DNA from: Xenophilus sp. E41
GTDB lineage: Bacteria > Pseudomonadota > Gammaproteobacteria > Burkholderiales > Burkholderiaceae_C
DNA length: 64,000 bases
Direction of reading: 5' to 3'
NCBI RefSeq assembly: GCF_003671765.1
Contig: NZ_QPIB01000008.1
Location: 186,001-250,000, forward strand
The notes beneath the pieces were generated by a model that did not search any database, was not told where the DNA came from, and was given only the letters and a program-made list of their open reading frames with translations. Below are positions 1 to 7,174 of this stretch, piece by piece. The stretch's first letter is position 1; the number at the start of each line of letters is the position of its first letter. Made by a program: the position numbers and the translations under genes.

Positions 1-137
1 TGGCGCGGGGCCTCGACCGGCCCGTCCACTTCCCGCATGCCCATGCCGAACACCTGCTGGAAGAAGTCGATGTGCCAATGGATGTCCCTGACCCAGATGG
101 CAACGTGCTCCAGGTAGGATTTCTTGGGATGGATCAT
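1..137 (-). CDS. VOC (glyoxalase/bleomycin resistance) family protein, 5' part only
   Basis: Only the first 45 or so codons lie in the window; the gene runs off the left edge. The N-terminus (MIHPKKSYLEHVAIWVRDI, then HWHIDFFQQVFGM) has the first beta strand with an early His and the following helix of the VOC superfamily, which carries metal-dependent lyases, isomerases and dioxygenases. The exact activity cannot be told. The start is supported by an AGGAG-like site (GGAGACCTCCGC) just upstream. Its ATG overlaps the TGA of the ketopantoate-reductase-like gene (ATGA), so the two are probably translationally coupled and work in one pathway. Confidence 0.75.
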   Translation of the reverse strand, partial: MIHPKKSYLEHVAIWVRDIHWHIDFFQQVFGMGMREVDGPVEAPR

Positions 138-1087
138 GCGGAGGTCTCCTTGTGTGTCCGGTCGGCCATGGCGCGCTCGATGCCCTTGATGCAGGCCACG
201 AGCGTGGCGTTGACCGGCGTGGGCACGCCGTGGCGCCGTCCCCAGCGCACGACCGAGCCGTTGATGAAGTCGACCTCGGTCACCGAGCCTTTCTCCAGGC
301 TCTGCAGCATCGAGGTCTTGAAGGTGGCGGGCAGGCCCGCCGCTGCCAGCGTCCAGGCCTGCTCGGGCTCGGTCATCGACAGCCGCACGCCGGCCGCCTG
401 CGCGGCGTCGATGGCCTCCTGCACCGCGGCCAGGGCCGTGGCCTGGAGCAGCGGCTCGTCGTAGAGCTGGCCGTAGGTGAGCCCCGTGATGCCGGTGATG
501 GCGCCCGTGGCCACGTTCACCAGCAGCTTGTCCCACATGGTGCCCAGGATGTTGTCGCTGACGAGGGTGTGCAGGCCTGCAGCCTCGAAGGCGGCGGCGA
601 TCGCCTCCACGCGCGTGGTGCGCCGGCCGTCCAGTTCGCCGATGTAAGTCGCCTTGCGCGCGATGCCGGACTGGATGTGGCCCGGCCCGCGCATCACGCC
701 GCCGACGTAGGTCTTGCCGGCCAGCAGGCGTTCGCGCCCCACGATGTCGGCCAGCAGGTCTTCGTGCCCCAGGCCGTTCTGAAGCGACAGCACCATCGTG
801 TGCGGGCCCACCAGGCTCAGCGCACCGCGCATGGCCGCGTCGGTGTGGAAGGATTTGACCAGCACGACGACCAGGTCCACCACGCCGGCGTCGGCCGCCG
901 CCGTGGCCGCCTTCACCGCCACGTGGCGGGTGCCGGCGGCATCGTCCACGCGCAGCCCGTCGCGCCGCATGGCCTCGACGTGGGCAGCGGAGCGGTTGAG
1001 CAGCCAGGTCTCGTGGCCCGCTTCGGTCAGCGCGGCACCAATGGCACAGCCGAGTGCACCCGCACCCAGGATCGCAATCTTCACCAT
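134..1087 (-). CDS. 2-dehydropantoate 2-reductase family oxidoreductase (PanE/ApbA-like)
   Basis: NAD(P)H-dependent reductase family of 317 residues. The N-terminus MVKIAILGAGALG is the Rossmann nucleotide loop. A DKLLVNVA segment in the middle matches the family's catalytic Lys region, and TEVDFINGSVV near the C-terminus matches the substrate loop containing the conserved Glu. The start at MVKIAIL is chosen over an upstream in-frame ATG because AAGGAGAC sits directly before it and the Rossmann fold begins there. The gene is divergent from a LysR regulator and overlaps a VOC gene by four bases. That catabolic setting suggests a paralogue acting on another 2-oxo acid rather than pantothenate synthesis. 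This is inference; true PanE is not excluded. Confidence 0.8.
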   Translation of the reverse strand: MVKIAILGAGALGCAIGAALTEAGHETWLLNRSAAHVEAMRRDGLRVDDAAGTRHVAVKAATAAADAGVVDLVVVLVKSFHTDAAMRGALSLVGPHTMVLSLQNGLGHEDLLADIVGRERLLAGKTYVGGVMRGPGHIQSGIARKATYIGELDGRRTTRVEAIAAAFEAAGLHTLVSDNILGTMWDKLLVNVATGAITGITGLTYGQLYDEPLLQATALAAVQEAIDAAQAAGVRLSMTEPEQAWTLAAAGLPATFKTSMLQSLEKGSVTEVDFINGSVVRWGRRHGVPTPVNATLVACIKGIERAMADRTHKETSA

Positions 1088-1131
1088 GTCTCCTTGAGGA
1101 GCCGTGACGATAGGCATCGCGATCGGTGCCG

Positions 1132-1171
1132 GCAATGCAATGATTGCAATAGCTTCATTGCCTGGTGCAAT
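1132..1171. promoter_or_regulatory. Cluster of GCAAT/ATTGC repeats, probable LysR operator region
   Basis: In the short gap between the divergent reductase and LysR genes, GCAAT occurs at 1132-1136, 1137-1141, 1146-1150 and 1167-1171, and its complement ATTGC at 1143-1147 and 1157-1161. They form two inverted repeats: GCAAT-G-ATTGC (1137-1147) and GCAAT-N6-ATTGC (1146-1161). LysR regulators usually bind dyads between themselves and a divergent target, so the position fits. Binding itself is inferred. Confidence 0.6.
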
Positions 1172-1179
1172 ATCGGTCC

Positions 1180-2091
1180 ATGGCCGCCACCGACCTTCCC
1201 GAGCTCAAGCTGCTGCAGCTCTTCGACCTGCTCTACGACGCCCGCAGCGTCACGCGCGTGGCCGAGCAGCTGGGCCAGAGCCAGCCCACGGTCAGCATCT
1301 GGCTCAACCGCCTGCGCGCGCACCTGAAGGACCCGCTCTTCGTGCGCACGCCGGGCGGCATGGCGCCCACGCCGCAGGCCGACGCGCTCATCGGCCCCTG
1401 CCGCGCCGCGCTGGAGTCGGTGCGCCGGCTGACCTCATGGGAGCCCGACTTCGATCCGGCCACCGCCCGCCGGCGCTTTCGCATCTGCATGACCGACGCC
1501 AGCCATGTGGCGCTGCTGCCCCGCCTGCTGGCGCACGTGCGAGGCCAGGCGCCGGGCGTGCGGCTGGAAGCGGCCCGCATCGATGGCAACACCGAGCGGG
1601 CGCTGGAGTCGGGGGAGGCGGACCTGGCCATCGGCTACGTGCCCTGGCTGGGCAACGGCGTGTACCAGCAGCAGCTCTACGAACAGGACTGGGTCTGCCT
1701 GGCCAACGCGAACCATCCCCGCCTGCGGCGCCGGCTGGGCATCCGGCAATACGCCGCCGAGGGCCACGTCACCATCGCGGCAGGCACGGGGGCGCAGTTG
1801 CTGGAGCTGGCGCTGGCGCGTGCGCGCATCGAGCGCGACGTGGTGCTGGAACTGCCGGGCTTTCTGGGCCTGGGCGCGATCATCCGCAGCACCGACCTCA
1901 TCGCCACGCTGCCGCGCCATATCGGGGAGACCCTGGCGCGGTCCAATGGCTTGTCGGTGTTCCGCTGCCCCGTGGCGGTGGAGGGTTTCGCCGTGCGCCA
2001 GCACTGGCATGCCCGCTACCACCAGGATGCGGCCAACCGCTGGCTCAGGGCTACGGTGGTGGCGCTGTTCGGCTCGGGCGCCGCGCGCTAG
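1180..2091 (+). CDS. LysR-family transcriptional regulator
   Basis: A 303-residue protein with an N-terminal winged helix-turn-helix (about residues 8-65; core SVTRVAEQLGQSQPTVS, then DPLFVRTPGGM) and a periplasmic-binding-protein-like effector domain after about residue 90. Size and layout are standard for LysR regulators. The ATG at 1180 is preferred over the in-frame GTG at 1165, which lies in the operator repeats. It is transcribed away from the reductase/VOC pair, the usual arrangement in which the regulator controls the neighbour and itself. The effector is unknown. Confidence 0.88.
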   Translation: MAATDLPELKLLQLFDLLYDARSVTRVAEQLGQSQPTVSIWLNRLRAHLKDPLFVRTPGGMAPTPQADALIGPCRAALESVRRLTSWEPDFDPATARRRFRICMTDASHVALLPRLLAHVRGQAPGVRLEAARIDGNTERALESGEADLAIGYVPWLGNGVYQQQLYEQDWVCLANANHPRLRRRLGIRQYAAEGHVTIAAGTGAQLLELALARARIERDVVLELPGFLGLGAIIRSTDLIATLPRHIGETLARSNGLSVFRCPVAVEGFAVRQHWHARYHQDAANRWLRATVVALFGSGAAR

Positions 2092-2112
2092 CGGCAGGGC
2101 CGCGCAAGCGGC

Positions 2113-2433
2113 TCAGAGCCCTTCGGGCCGCGAAGGAATGTCGCCCAACGCCTCGTCGTTGCGCAGCTCGCTCGCCGCCTTGAGCACGCCGAGCGACAGG
2201 CCGTTCTCCTGGCTGGCGAAGCCGCCGGCGATGCCTTCGAGCACGTTGGCCAGCGGCTGGTCGCCGTCGTTCTGCGCGATCAGGCTGAGGTTGAGCACGC
2301 GCGCGGCCATCTGCCGGTAGCTCACGGCTCCCGCGCGCTCGAGCACGGCGACGAGGTCGAGGTACAGCGCCAGTTGCAGATCGAAGACCAGCTTGTCGGT
2401 GATCTTCAGGCCGTCGATGGGATCGTGCTCCAT
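2113..2433 (-). CDS. Conserved hypothetical protein, 106 aa
   Basis: I do not recognise a family. It is a small soluble protein predicted to be mostly helical (core ITDKLVFDLQLALYLDLVAV, then AARVLNLSLIAQ), with no signal peptide, membrane span or Cys. It starts 58 bases after the stop of rlmB on the same strand, so cotranscription with that rRNA methyltransferase gene is likely. Codon use matches the neighbours. It could be a housekeeping accessory protein, but nothing in the sequence gives a function. Confidence 0.7.
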   Translation of the reverse strand: MEHDPIDGLKITDKLVFDLQLALYLDLVAVLERAGAVSYRQMAARVLNLSLIAQNDGDQPLANVLEGIAGGFASQENGLSLGVLKAASELRNDEALGDIPSRPEGL

Positions 2434-2491
2434 GGTTCTCTATGCTCCCGCTGCTGGATGTGGTTGGGATGTTAGTGCGTCGATGTGACGC

Positions 2492-3250
2492 TCAGGCCGG
2501 GATGGGCTGGCGCTGCCGCAGGGCTTCGTACAGGCACACGCCGCTGGCGACGGAGACGTTCAGGCTCTCGACCGCGCCGGCCATGGGGATGCTGACCAGT
2601 TCGTCGCAGGTCTTGCGCGTGAGCTGACGCATGCCCTGCCCTTCGGCACCGAGCACCAGCGCCAGCGGCCGCCTGAAGTCGCACTGGTAGAGCGTGCCGG
2701 GCGCATCGTCGCTGGTGCCCACGCACCAGATGTTGCGCTCCTTCAGCTCGTTCAGGGTGCGCGCGAGGTTGGTGACCATGAAATACGGCACCGTCTCGGC
2801 CGCACCGCTGGCCACCTTCGCCACCGTGGCGTTGATGCCGGCGGCGTGGTCCTTGGGCGCGATGACGGCATGGGCACCCGCGCCGTCGGCCACGCGCAGG
2901 CAGGCGCCGAGGTTGTGCGGGTCGGTCACGCCGTCGAGCACCAGCAGCAGCGGCACAGTGCCCGCGGCCTCGAGGCCATCGAGCAGGTCGTCGAGGGAGT
3001 GGGTCTGCGCAACGGCCTCCACGCGCGCGGCCACACCCTGGTGGCCGTGGCTGCCGGCCAGCTTGGCCAGGCGGATGCCGTCGGCCTCGATGAGGCGCAC
3101 GCCGGCCTCCTGTGCGCGGGCGATGAACTGCTTCATGCGCGCATCGCGCCGGCTGGCATCGAAGAGCACCTCGATCACCGAGGCCGGTGCCGTCTTGAGC
3201 CGCACGCCGACGGCGTGGAAGCCGAAGATCACTTTGGGGGAGGAAGCCAT
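2492..3250 (-). CDS. rlmB: 23S rRNA (guanosine-2'-O-)-methyltransferase RlmB
   Basis: SpoU/TrmH-family enzyme that methylates the 2'-OH of G2251 in 23S rRNA using S-adenosylmethionine. At 252 residues it has the usual RlmB length. An N-terminal L30e-like substrate domain (about 1-75) is followed by the SPOUT domain with all three motifs: DPHNLGACLR (motif 1, with the catalytic Arg), LVLGAEGQGM (motif 2) and SLNVSVASGVCLYE (motif 3), which form the knotted SAM site. The start MASSPKVIFGFHAV matches family N-termini. Confidence 0.95.
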   Translation of the reverse strand: MASSPKVIFGFHAVGVRLKTAPASVIEVLFDASRRDARMKQFIARAQEAGVRLIEADGIRLAKLAGSHGHQGVAARVEAVAQTHSLDDLLDGLEAAGTVPLLLVLDGVTDPHNLGACLRVADGAGAHAVIAPKDHAAGINATVAKVASGAAETVPYFMVTNLARTLNELKERNIWCVGTSDDAPGTLYQCDFRRPLALVLGAEGQGMRQLTRKTCDELVSIPMAGAVESLNVSVASGVCLYEALRQRQPIPA

Positions 3251-3411
3251 ATCGCGGCCGATTATCGAGGCAGCGCCTGGCGACCCCGTGTAGGCTGCAG
3301 GCGCCGGTCTCGGGCCATCGGTGGTGCGGGCGGATGAAGCGGTCGATGCGTGTGCACCGCTTGCAGCGACGCGCTGCTAGAGGTGGCCTTCGGCCCAGCA
3401 GGCGGGAACGA

Positions 3412-3528
3412 TCATCGCTGGTGGAGAAAGCCGCGCGCCAGTTCGTACAGCAAGCCGATGGCGATCACGGCCACGACCACCGCTGCGGGCCGCGGATGCA
3501 TGCGGCCTGCGTCTCCCGCCTCCAGCAT
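3412..3528 (-). CDS. Putative single-span membrane microprotein, 38 aa
   Basis: A short ORF coding for 38 residues that begins with an ATG overlapping the TGA of the tandem L7/L12-like gene by one base (TGATG). A hydrophobic run follows a short charged start (AAVVVAVIAIGLLYELA, about residues 15-31), and the end is basic (RGFLHQR). It can be read as a one-span membrane protein whose translation is coupled to the upstream gene. No homologue is recognised. Coding status is inferred from overlap and hydrophobicity and could be chance in GC-rich DNA. Confidence 0.45.
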   Translation of the reverse strand: MLEAGDAGRMHPRPAAVVVAVIAIGLLYELARGFLHQR

Positions 3529-4019
3529 CACCGGGCGAACACCGCCCACAGGGCCAGCAGGGCACACAGCAGCACGACCACCAGCAGCGCGACCCTGGCG
3601 CCGCCACCTCGCACGCGACCCGGCTCGTGCATCGGGTCGAAGGTGGCACCGGCGGCGGCGAGGCCGGGCACCGACCCGTCCGCGGCGCGCGCCGCGTCGA
3701 CCAGGTCCTTGGCCTCCTTCAGGCCCAGGCCGGTGGCTTCGCGCGTGAGCTTGATGGCCTCGAGCACCTGCCCCCGCTGCAGCGCGGCGCGCGCGGCCGC
3801 GGGCAGTGCCGACGCGGGGGTGGGATGTCCTTGCAGCAGGTGCTCGAACTCGTCTGCGTCCTCGGGGGTGTCGACGCCGGCCTCGCCGTTCGCGTAGCGC
3901 TCGACCAGGTCCTTCGACTCCTTCAGGCCCAGGCCGGTCGCCTCGCGCGTGCGCTTGATGGCATCGATGAGGTTGCCGCGTTCCAGGGCGGCGATGGCAT
4001 CGGGGGGCGGTCGGTTCAT
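3528..4019 (-). CDS. Membrane-anchored protein with two tandem ribosomal L7/L12 C-terminal-like domains
   Basis: A 163-residue protein with two copies of the motif typical of the L7/L12 C-terminal domain: [20 protein letters not shown] (about residues 21-40) and [20 protein letters not shown] (about 89-108). Each is preceded by a similar helix ([10 protein letters not shown] / [10 protein letters not shown]). After a linker comes a C-terminal membrane span (about 142-161, [19 protein letters not shown]). There is no L7/L12 dimerisation domain, so it is not the ribosomal stalk protein. In L7/L12 this domain binds GTPase factors; here that role is only a guess. It is followed by a one-base-overlapping microprotein gene and lies downstream of the ybbA-like gene. 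Confidence 0.75.
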   Translation of the reverse strand: MNRPPPDAIAALERGNLIDAIKRTREATGLGLKESKDLVERYANGEAGVDTPEDADEFEHLLQGHPTPASALPAAARAALQRGQVLEAIKLTREATGLGLKEAKDLVDAARAADGSVPGLAAAGATFDPMHEPGRVRGGGARVALLVVVLLCALLALWAVFAR

Positions 4020-4041
4020 GGCGTGTGCGGTGCTCCGCGTC

Positions 4042-4818
4042 TCAGGGTGCTACGGAATTGATAGCTGCCTGCGCACTGTCCACGGGGGCTTCAGGCCAAT
4101 CCGGCTCGGAAGATTCGTTGCTGGACACGCGGCCCGCCTCGATGGTGATGCGCCGCTCGCACTGGGCCGCGATGCCGCGGTCGTGCGTGACCAGCACGAG
4201 CGTGGTGCCCAGCTCGCGGTTGAGGTCGAACATCAGCCGCATCACCTGCTCGCCGGTGGCGAAGTCCAGGCTGCCGGTGGGCTCGTCGGCCAGCAGCAGC
4301 TGCGGCTGCACGACGAAGGCCCGCGCCAGCGCGACGCGCTGCTGCTCGCCGCCCGAGAGCACCTTGGGGTAGTGCGACAGGCGCTGGCCCAGGCCGACGC
4401 GGCCCAGCATCTCGGTGGCGGCCTTGCGCGCCGTTCGCTGCACCTCGGGGCGGTCGGACAGCTCCAGCGGCAGCATCACGTTCTCGAGCGCGGTGAGATT
4501 GCCGAGCAGCTGGAAACTCTGGAACACGAAACCGATCTGTCTGGCACGCAGCGCGGCGCGTTCGTCCTCGTCGATGGCGAAGAGGTCGTCGCCCGCGATG
4601 CGCACGGTGCCGCGCGAAGGGACGTCGAGGCCGGCCACGATGGACAGCAGCGTGCTCTTGCCGGAGCCCGAGGCGCCGACGATGGCGGCCGTTTCCCGCG
4701 CGCCGAGGGTGAAATCGATGTCGCGCAGAATGTCCAGCGTGCCCGCCGAATCGGTGACGGACTTGAACACATGCTCGACGCTGACGATCGGCGATGCGGA
4801 AGCGGGGCTCGAAGACAT
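4042..4818 (-). CDS. ybbA: ABC transporter ATP-binding protein, YbbA/LolD type
   Basis: A 258-residue ATPase with Walker [10 protein letters not shown] (48-56), signature [15 protein letters not shown] and Walker [13 protein letters not shown], all of the LolD/MacB/YbbA class. In E. coli, ybbA is divergent from tesA and followed by the large permease gene ybbP. Here the tesA divergence is kept, with only 24 bases between the start codons, but no permease gene follows; the next gene codes for the L7/L12-like protein. The start [10 protein letters not shown] follows a long shadow extension that overlaps tesA. The last 20 or so codons come from a dispersed repeat (4049-4110), which gives an unusual C-terminal tail. 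Confidence 0.88.
   Translation of the reverse strand: MSSSPASASPIVSVEHVFKSVTDSAGTLDILRDIDFTLGARETAAIVGASGSGKSTLLSIVAGLDVPSRGTVRIAGDDLFAIDEDERAALRARQIGFVFQSFQLLGNLTALENVMLPLELSDRPEVQRTARKAATEMLGRVGLGQRLSHYPKVLSGGEQQRVALARAFVVQPQLLLADEPTGSLDFATGEQVMRLMFDLNRELGTTLVLVTHDRGIAAQCERRITIEAGRVSSNESSEPDWPEAPVDSAQAAINSVAP
4049..4110. repeat. Dispersed Comamonadaceae-type repeat, copy 1 (inside the 3' end of ybbA)
   Basis: Begins GCTACGGAATTGATAGCTGC and ends near CAGGCCAATCCGG. It matches the copies at 8659, 26824, 34794 and 56290: a GCTAT-like/ATAGC dyad around GAATT, then a GC-rich middle, then a GCxxCAGGCC-type end. It encodes the C-terminal tail of the ybbA product. Confidence 0.7.
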
Positions 4819-4842
4819 GAAAGGATGCAAGTGATCGGCTGG

Positions 4843-5514
4843 ATGAATCGACGTGACTTTAGCCTGCGCAGCGCGCTTGCCGCGGTGGCGGCCGCCGCCG
4901 TGGGGTCTTCCGCCTGGGCGCAGGCCCCGGCGGCGCCCGCACCGGCGCGGCCGCTGGTCCTGGTGGTGGGCGACTCGTTGTCGGCCGAATACGGCCTCAA
5001 GCGCGGCGACGGCTGGGTGCCGCTGCTGCAGAAGCGCCTGGCCGAGCAGAAGGTGACGGCCGGCGTGGTCAACGCCAGCATCAGCGGCGACACCACCTCG
5101 GGCGGCCGCGCCCGGCTGCCGGGCCTGCTGGCGCAGCACAAGCCCGACATCGTGGTGCTCGAACTGGGCGCCAACGATGCGCTGCGCGGCCTGCCGCTGC
5201 CCAGCACCGAGGACAACCTGACGCAGATGGCCAGGGCCTCGCAGGCCGCGGGCGCCAAGGTGCTGCTGGTGGGCATCCAGGTGCCGCCCAACTACGGCAC
5301 CGACTACACGCGCCGCTTCGGCGAGGTGTTCCCGAAGGTGGCGGCGGCCACGAAATCGGCGCTGGTGCCCTTCCTGCTCAAGAACGTGGCGGACGCGCCC
5401 GACTCGGCGAACCTGTTCCAGGCCGACCGCATCCACCCGCTGGCGGTGGCGCAGCCGCGCATGCTGGACAACGTGTGGCCCGAGCTGCGCAAGCTGATCC
5501 AGAGCGCCCGCTGA
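4843..5514 (+). CDS. tesA: SGNH-hydrolase arylesterase / lysophospholipase L1 (TesA-like), exported
   Basis: A 223-residue GDSL hydrolase with block I GDSLS (Ser45), block II Gly in SGDTTSGG, block III GANDA (Asn111) and the ADRIHPLA block with Asp195 and His198. The residues for a Ser-Asp-His triad and oxyanion hole are all present. The N-terminus starts MNRRDFSLRSALAAVAAAA and ends SSAWAQA: a twin-arginine-type export signal (RRDFSL) with a signal peptidase site, so the enzyme probably acts in the periplasm. An ATG at 4825 is in frame; 4843 is preferred because the signal begins there, although neither has a good ribosome site. It is divergent from ybbA. Confidence 0.88.
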   Translation: MNRRDFSLRSALAAVAAAAVGSSAWAQAPAAPAPARPLVLVVGDSLSAEYGLKRGDGWVPLLQKRLAEQKVTAGVVNASISGDTTSGGRARLPGLLAQHKPDIVVLELGANDALRGLPLPSTEDNLTQMARASQAAGAKVLLVGIQVPPNYGTDYTRRFGEVFPKVAAATKSALVPFLLKNVADAPDSANLFQADRIHPLAVAQPRMLDNVWPELRKLIQSAR

Positions 5515-5541
5515 GCGCGTCGGGACGATTCACGGCGCTCC

Positions 5542-5578
5542 AAAAAAAGAACCGCTGCCGGCCTGGCCAGCAGCGGTT
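5542..5578 (-). terminator. Rho-independent terminator
   Basis: The stem AACCGCTGC (5550-5558) pairs with GCAGCGGTT (5570-5578). Read on the minus strand it is followed by a run of seven T. It ends the small leftward gene at 5624-5815 and probably also serves the convergent tesA. Confidence 0.8.
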
Positions 5579-5623
5579 GCATGTCTTTGCAGGCCGTACC
5601 CGGGGTGGACAGCCGTGCGGCGC

Positions 5624-5815
5624 TCAATCGTCCTGGGGCGGCGTTCCCGGGGTGGCGGGGGCGTCCTGCTCGAGGGAAGCCGCATCACCGTCCGCACCGT
5701 CGGGGCTGCCCGGATTGAGCTTGCGTTCGGCCTTGGCGCGCAGCTTGTCTTCCTTCTTCTTCTTCTTGGCGAGCTCCTTCTGGCGCTTCTCGTATCCGTA
5801 GTTGGGTGTGGCCAC
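5624..5815 (-). CDS. Small Lys-rich hypothetical protein, 63 aa
   Basis: Starts with GTG (read as MATPNYGYEKRQKELAKKKK) seven bases after AGGAG. The longer in-frame reading from 5887 lacks such a site. The first half is a strongly basic helix (EKRQKELAKKKKKEDKLRAKAERK); the second half is Pro/Asp/Gly-rich and probably unstructured. I recall similar short proteins starting ATPNYGYEKRQKE from related genomes, but no function is known to me. The charge pattern suggests binding to nucleic acid or ribosomes, which is a guess. A terminator follows. Confidence 0.72.
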   Translation of the reverse strand: MATPNYGYEKRQKELAKKKKKEDKLRAKAERKLNPGSPDGADGDAASLEQDAPATPGTPPQDD

Positions 5816-5911
5816 TTTGGCTCCTGTGTCGATGTGCCCCGGGGTCGGGACCGCCCTGCGGTGCAATGTAAGCGATAAAACCGACACCGCCTACGCGATG
5901 CGGCGCGGCGT

Positions 5912-7105
5912 TCAGAGCCGCGCCAGCGCCTGCGCCAGGTCGGCGCGCAGGTCGTCCACATCCTCCAGCCCGATGGAAAAGCGCACCAGCGTGCCCTTGT
6001 GCGGCCAGCGCGCCACCGAGGCGTCGCGCATCAGGCCGATGTCGTAGGGCACCACGAGGCTGGTCGGGCCGCCCCAGGAATAGCCCAGCCGGAACAGCCG
6101 CAGGCTGTCGCAGAAACGGTCGACCGATTCGGTGCCGTAGCGCTCGTCGAAGACGATCGAGAACAGGCCGGCGGCCAGGTCGGCGGGGCCGCACAGCGCC
6201 TTCCAGTGCGCATGGCCCGGCGAGCCTTCCAGCGCCGGATGCAGCACCTGCGCCACCTCCTCGCGCTCCGCCAGCCAGTTCGCCAGCTCGCGCGCCGCGC
6301 GATCGTGCGCCGCGTAGCGCAGCGGCAGGCTGGGCAGGGAGCGCAACACCGTCTCGACGTCGTTCACGCCGATGCCGTAGCCCATGCGCATGTGGGTGAG
6401 CTTGAGCTTCAGGTGCAGCGCCGCATCGCGCGTGACCACGCTGCCCATCAGCACGTCGCCACCGCCGCTCGGGTACTTGGTCAGTGCATGCACCGAGATG
6501 TCCACGCCCTCCCCGCTGCCGGCCAGGTCGAAGGGATCGAAGGCGAGGCCTGCGCCCCAGGTGTTGTCCAGGGCCACCAGCACGCCGCGCGCGCGGCAGG
6601 CGGCGACCAGCGCACGCAGGTCGGGAAACTCCATGGTCACCGAACCGGGCGCCTCCACCCACACGAGGCGGGTGCGCTCGGAGATCCTGGCGGCCAGGTC
6701 GGCTGCATTCATCGCGTCGTAGAGCCGGTGCGTGATGCCGAAGCTGGCCAACTCGCCGGTGGCCAGCGCCTTGTTGGGGCCGTAGGCGTTGTCGGGGATG
6801 AGCACCTCGTCGCCGCGCTTGAGCAGCGCGAAGTCCGTCAGCGCGATCGAGGCGAGGCCGCTGGGCACCAGCAGGCACTCGGTACCGCCTTCCAGCGTGG
6901 CGAGGCGCTCCTCCAGCGTGAAGGTGGTGGGCGTGCCGTGCAGGCCGTAGGTGTAGCCGGCCTTGGTTCGCCAGTCCCGTGCCCGCATCGCCGCCACATC
7001 CTTGAAGAAGACGGTGGACGCCTTGAAGACGCCGGGCTGTGGGGCATCGAAGGTATCGGGTGGCGTGTAGGGGTGGTGGATCAGGTCGGTCGCAGGCTTG
7101 GTCAT
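5912..7105 (-). CDS. metC: Cystathionine beta-lyase / PLP-dependent Cys-Met metabolism enzyme
   Basis: A 397-residue fold-type I PLP enzyme of the Cys/Met metabolism family. The cofactor Lys is K210 in HALTKYPSGGG, the pyridine-N Asp is D180 in VALDNTW, and YTYGLHGTPT matches the subunit-contact Tyr region. These features fit cystathionine beta-lyase, which splits cystathionine into homocysteine, pyruvate and ammonia in methionine synthesis. Related gamma-synthases and lyases share the fold, so substrate is inferred from overall similarity. It stands alone on this strand, convergent with nothing and divergent from the hydrolase gene at 7175. Confidence 0.82.
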   Translation of the reverse strand: MTKPATDLIHHPYTPPDTFDAPQPGVFKASTVFFKDVAAMRARDWRTKAGYTYGLHGTPTTFTLEERLATLEGGTECLLVPSGLASIALTDFALLKRGDEVLIPDNAYGPNKALATGELASFGITHRLYDAMNAADLAARISERTRLVWVEAPGSVTMEFPDLRALVAACRARGVLVALDNTWGAGLAFDPFDLAGSGEGVDISVHALTKYPSGGGDVLMGSVVTRDAALHLKLKLTHMRMGYGIGVNDVETVLRSLPSLPLRYAAHDRAARELANWLAEREEVAQVLHPALEGSPGHAHWKALCGPADLAAGLFSIVFDERYGTESVDRFCDSLRLFRLGYSWGGPTSLVVPYDIGLMRDASVARWPHKGTLVRFSIGLEDVDDLRADLAQALARL

Positions 7106-7174
7106 GCGGCCATCCTAGCCCGGATGCGGCGCGACTTCGGCCGCTGCGGCGATGCGGCGCGGCACAATGGACGG

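Noticed and set aside
3251-3411. A gene upstream of rlmB
   Set aside because: No frame in these 161 bases has a start, ribosome site and hydrophobic or charged pattern; it is probably the rlmB promoter region.
4819-5436. N-terminal extension of the ybbA frame to 464 residues
   Set aside because: It overlaps tesA in antisense, and the ABC domain starts normally at [17 protein letters not shown].
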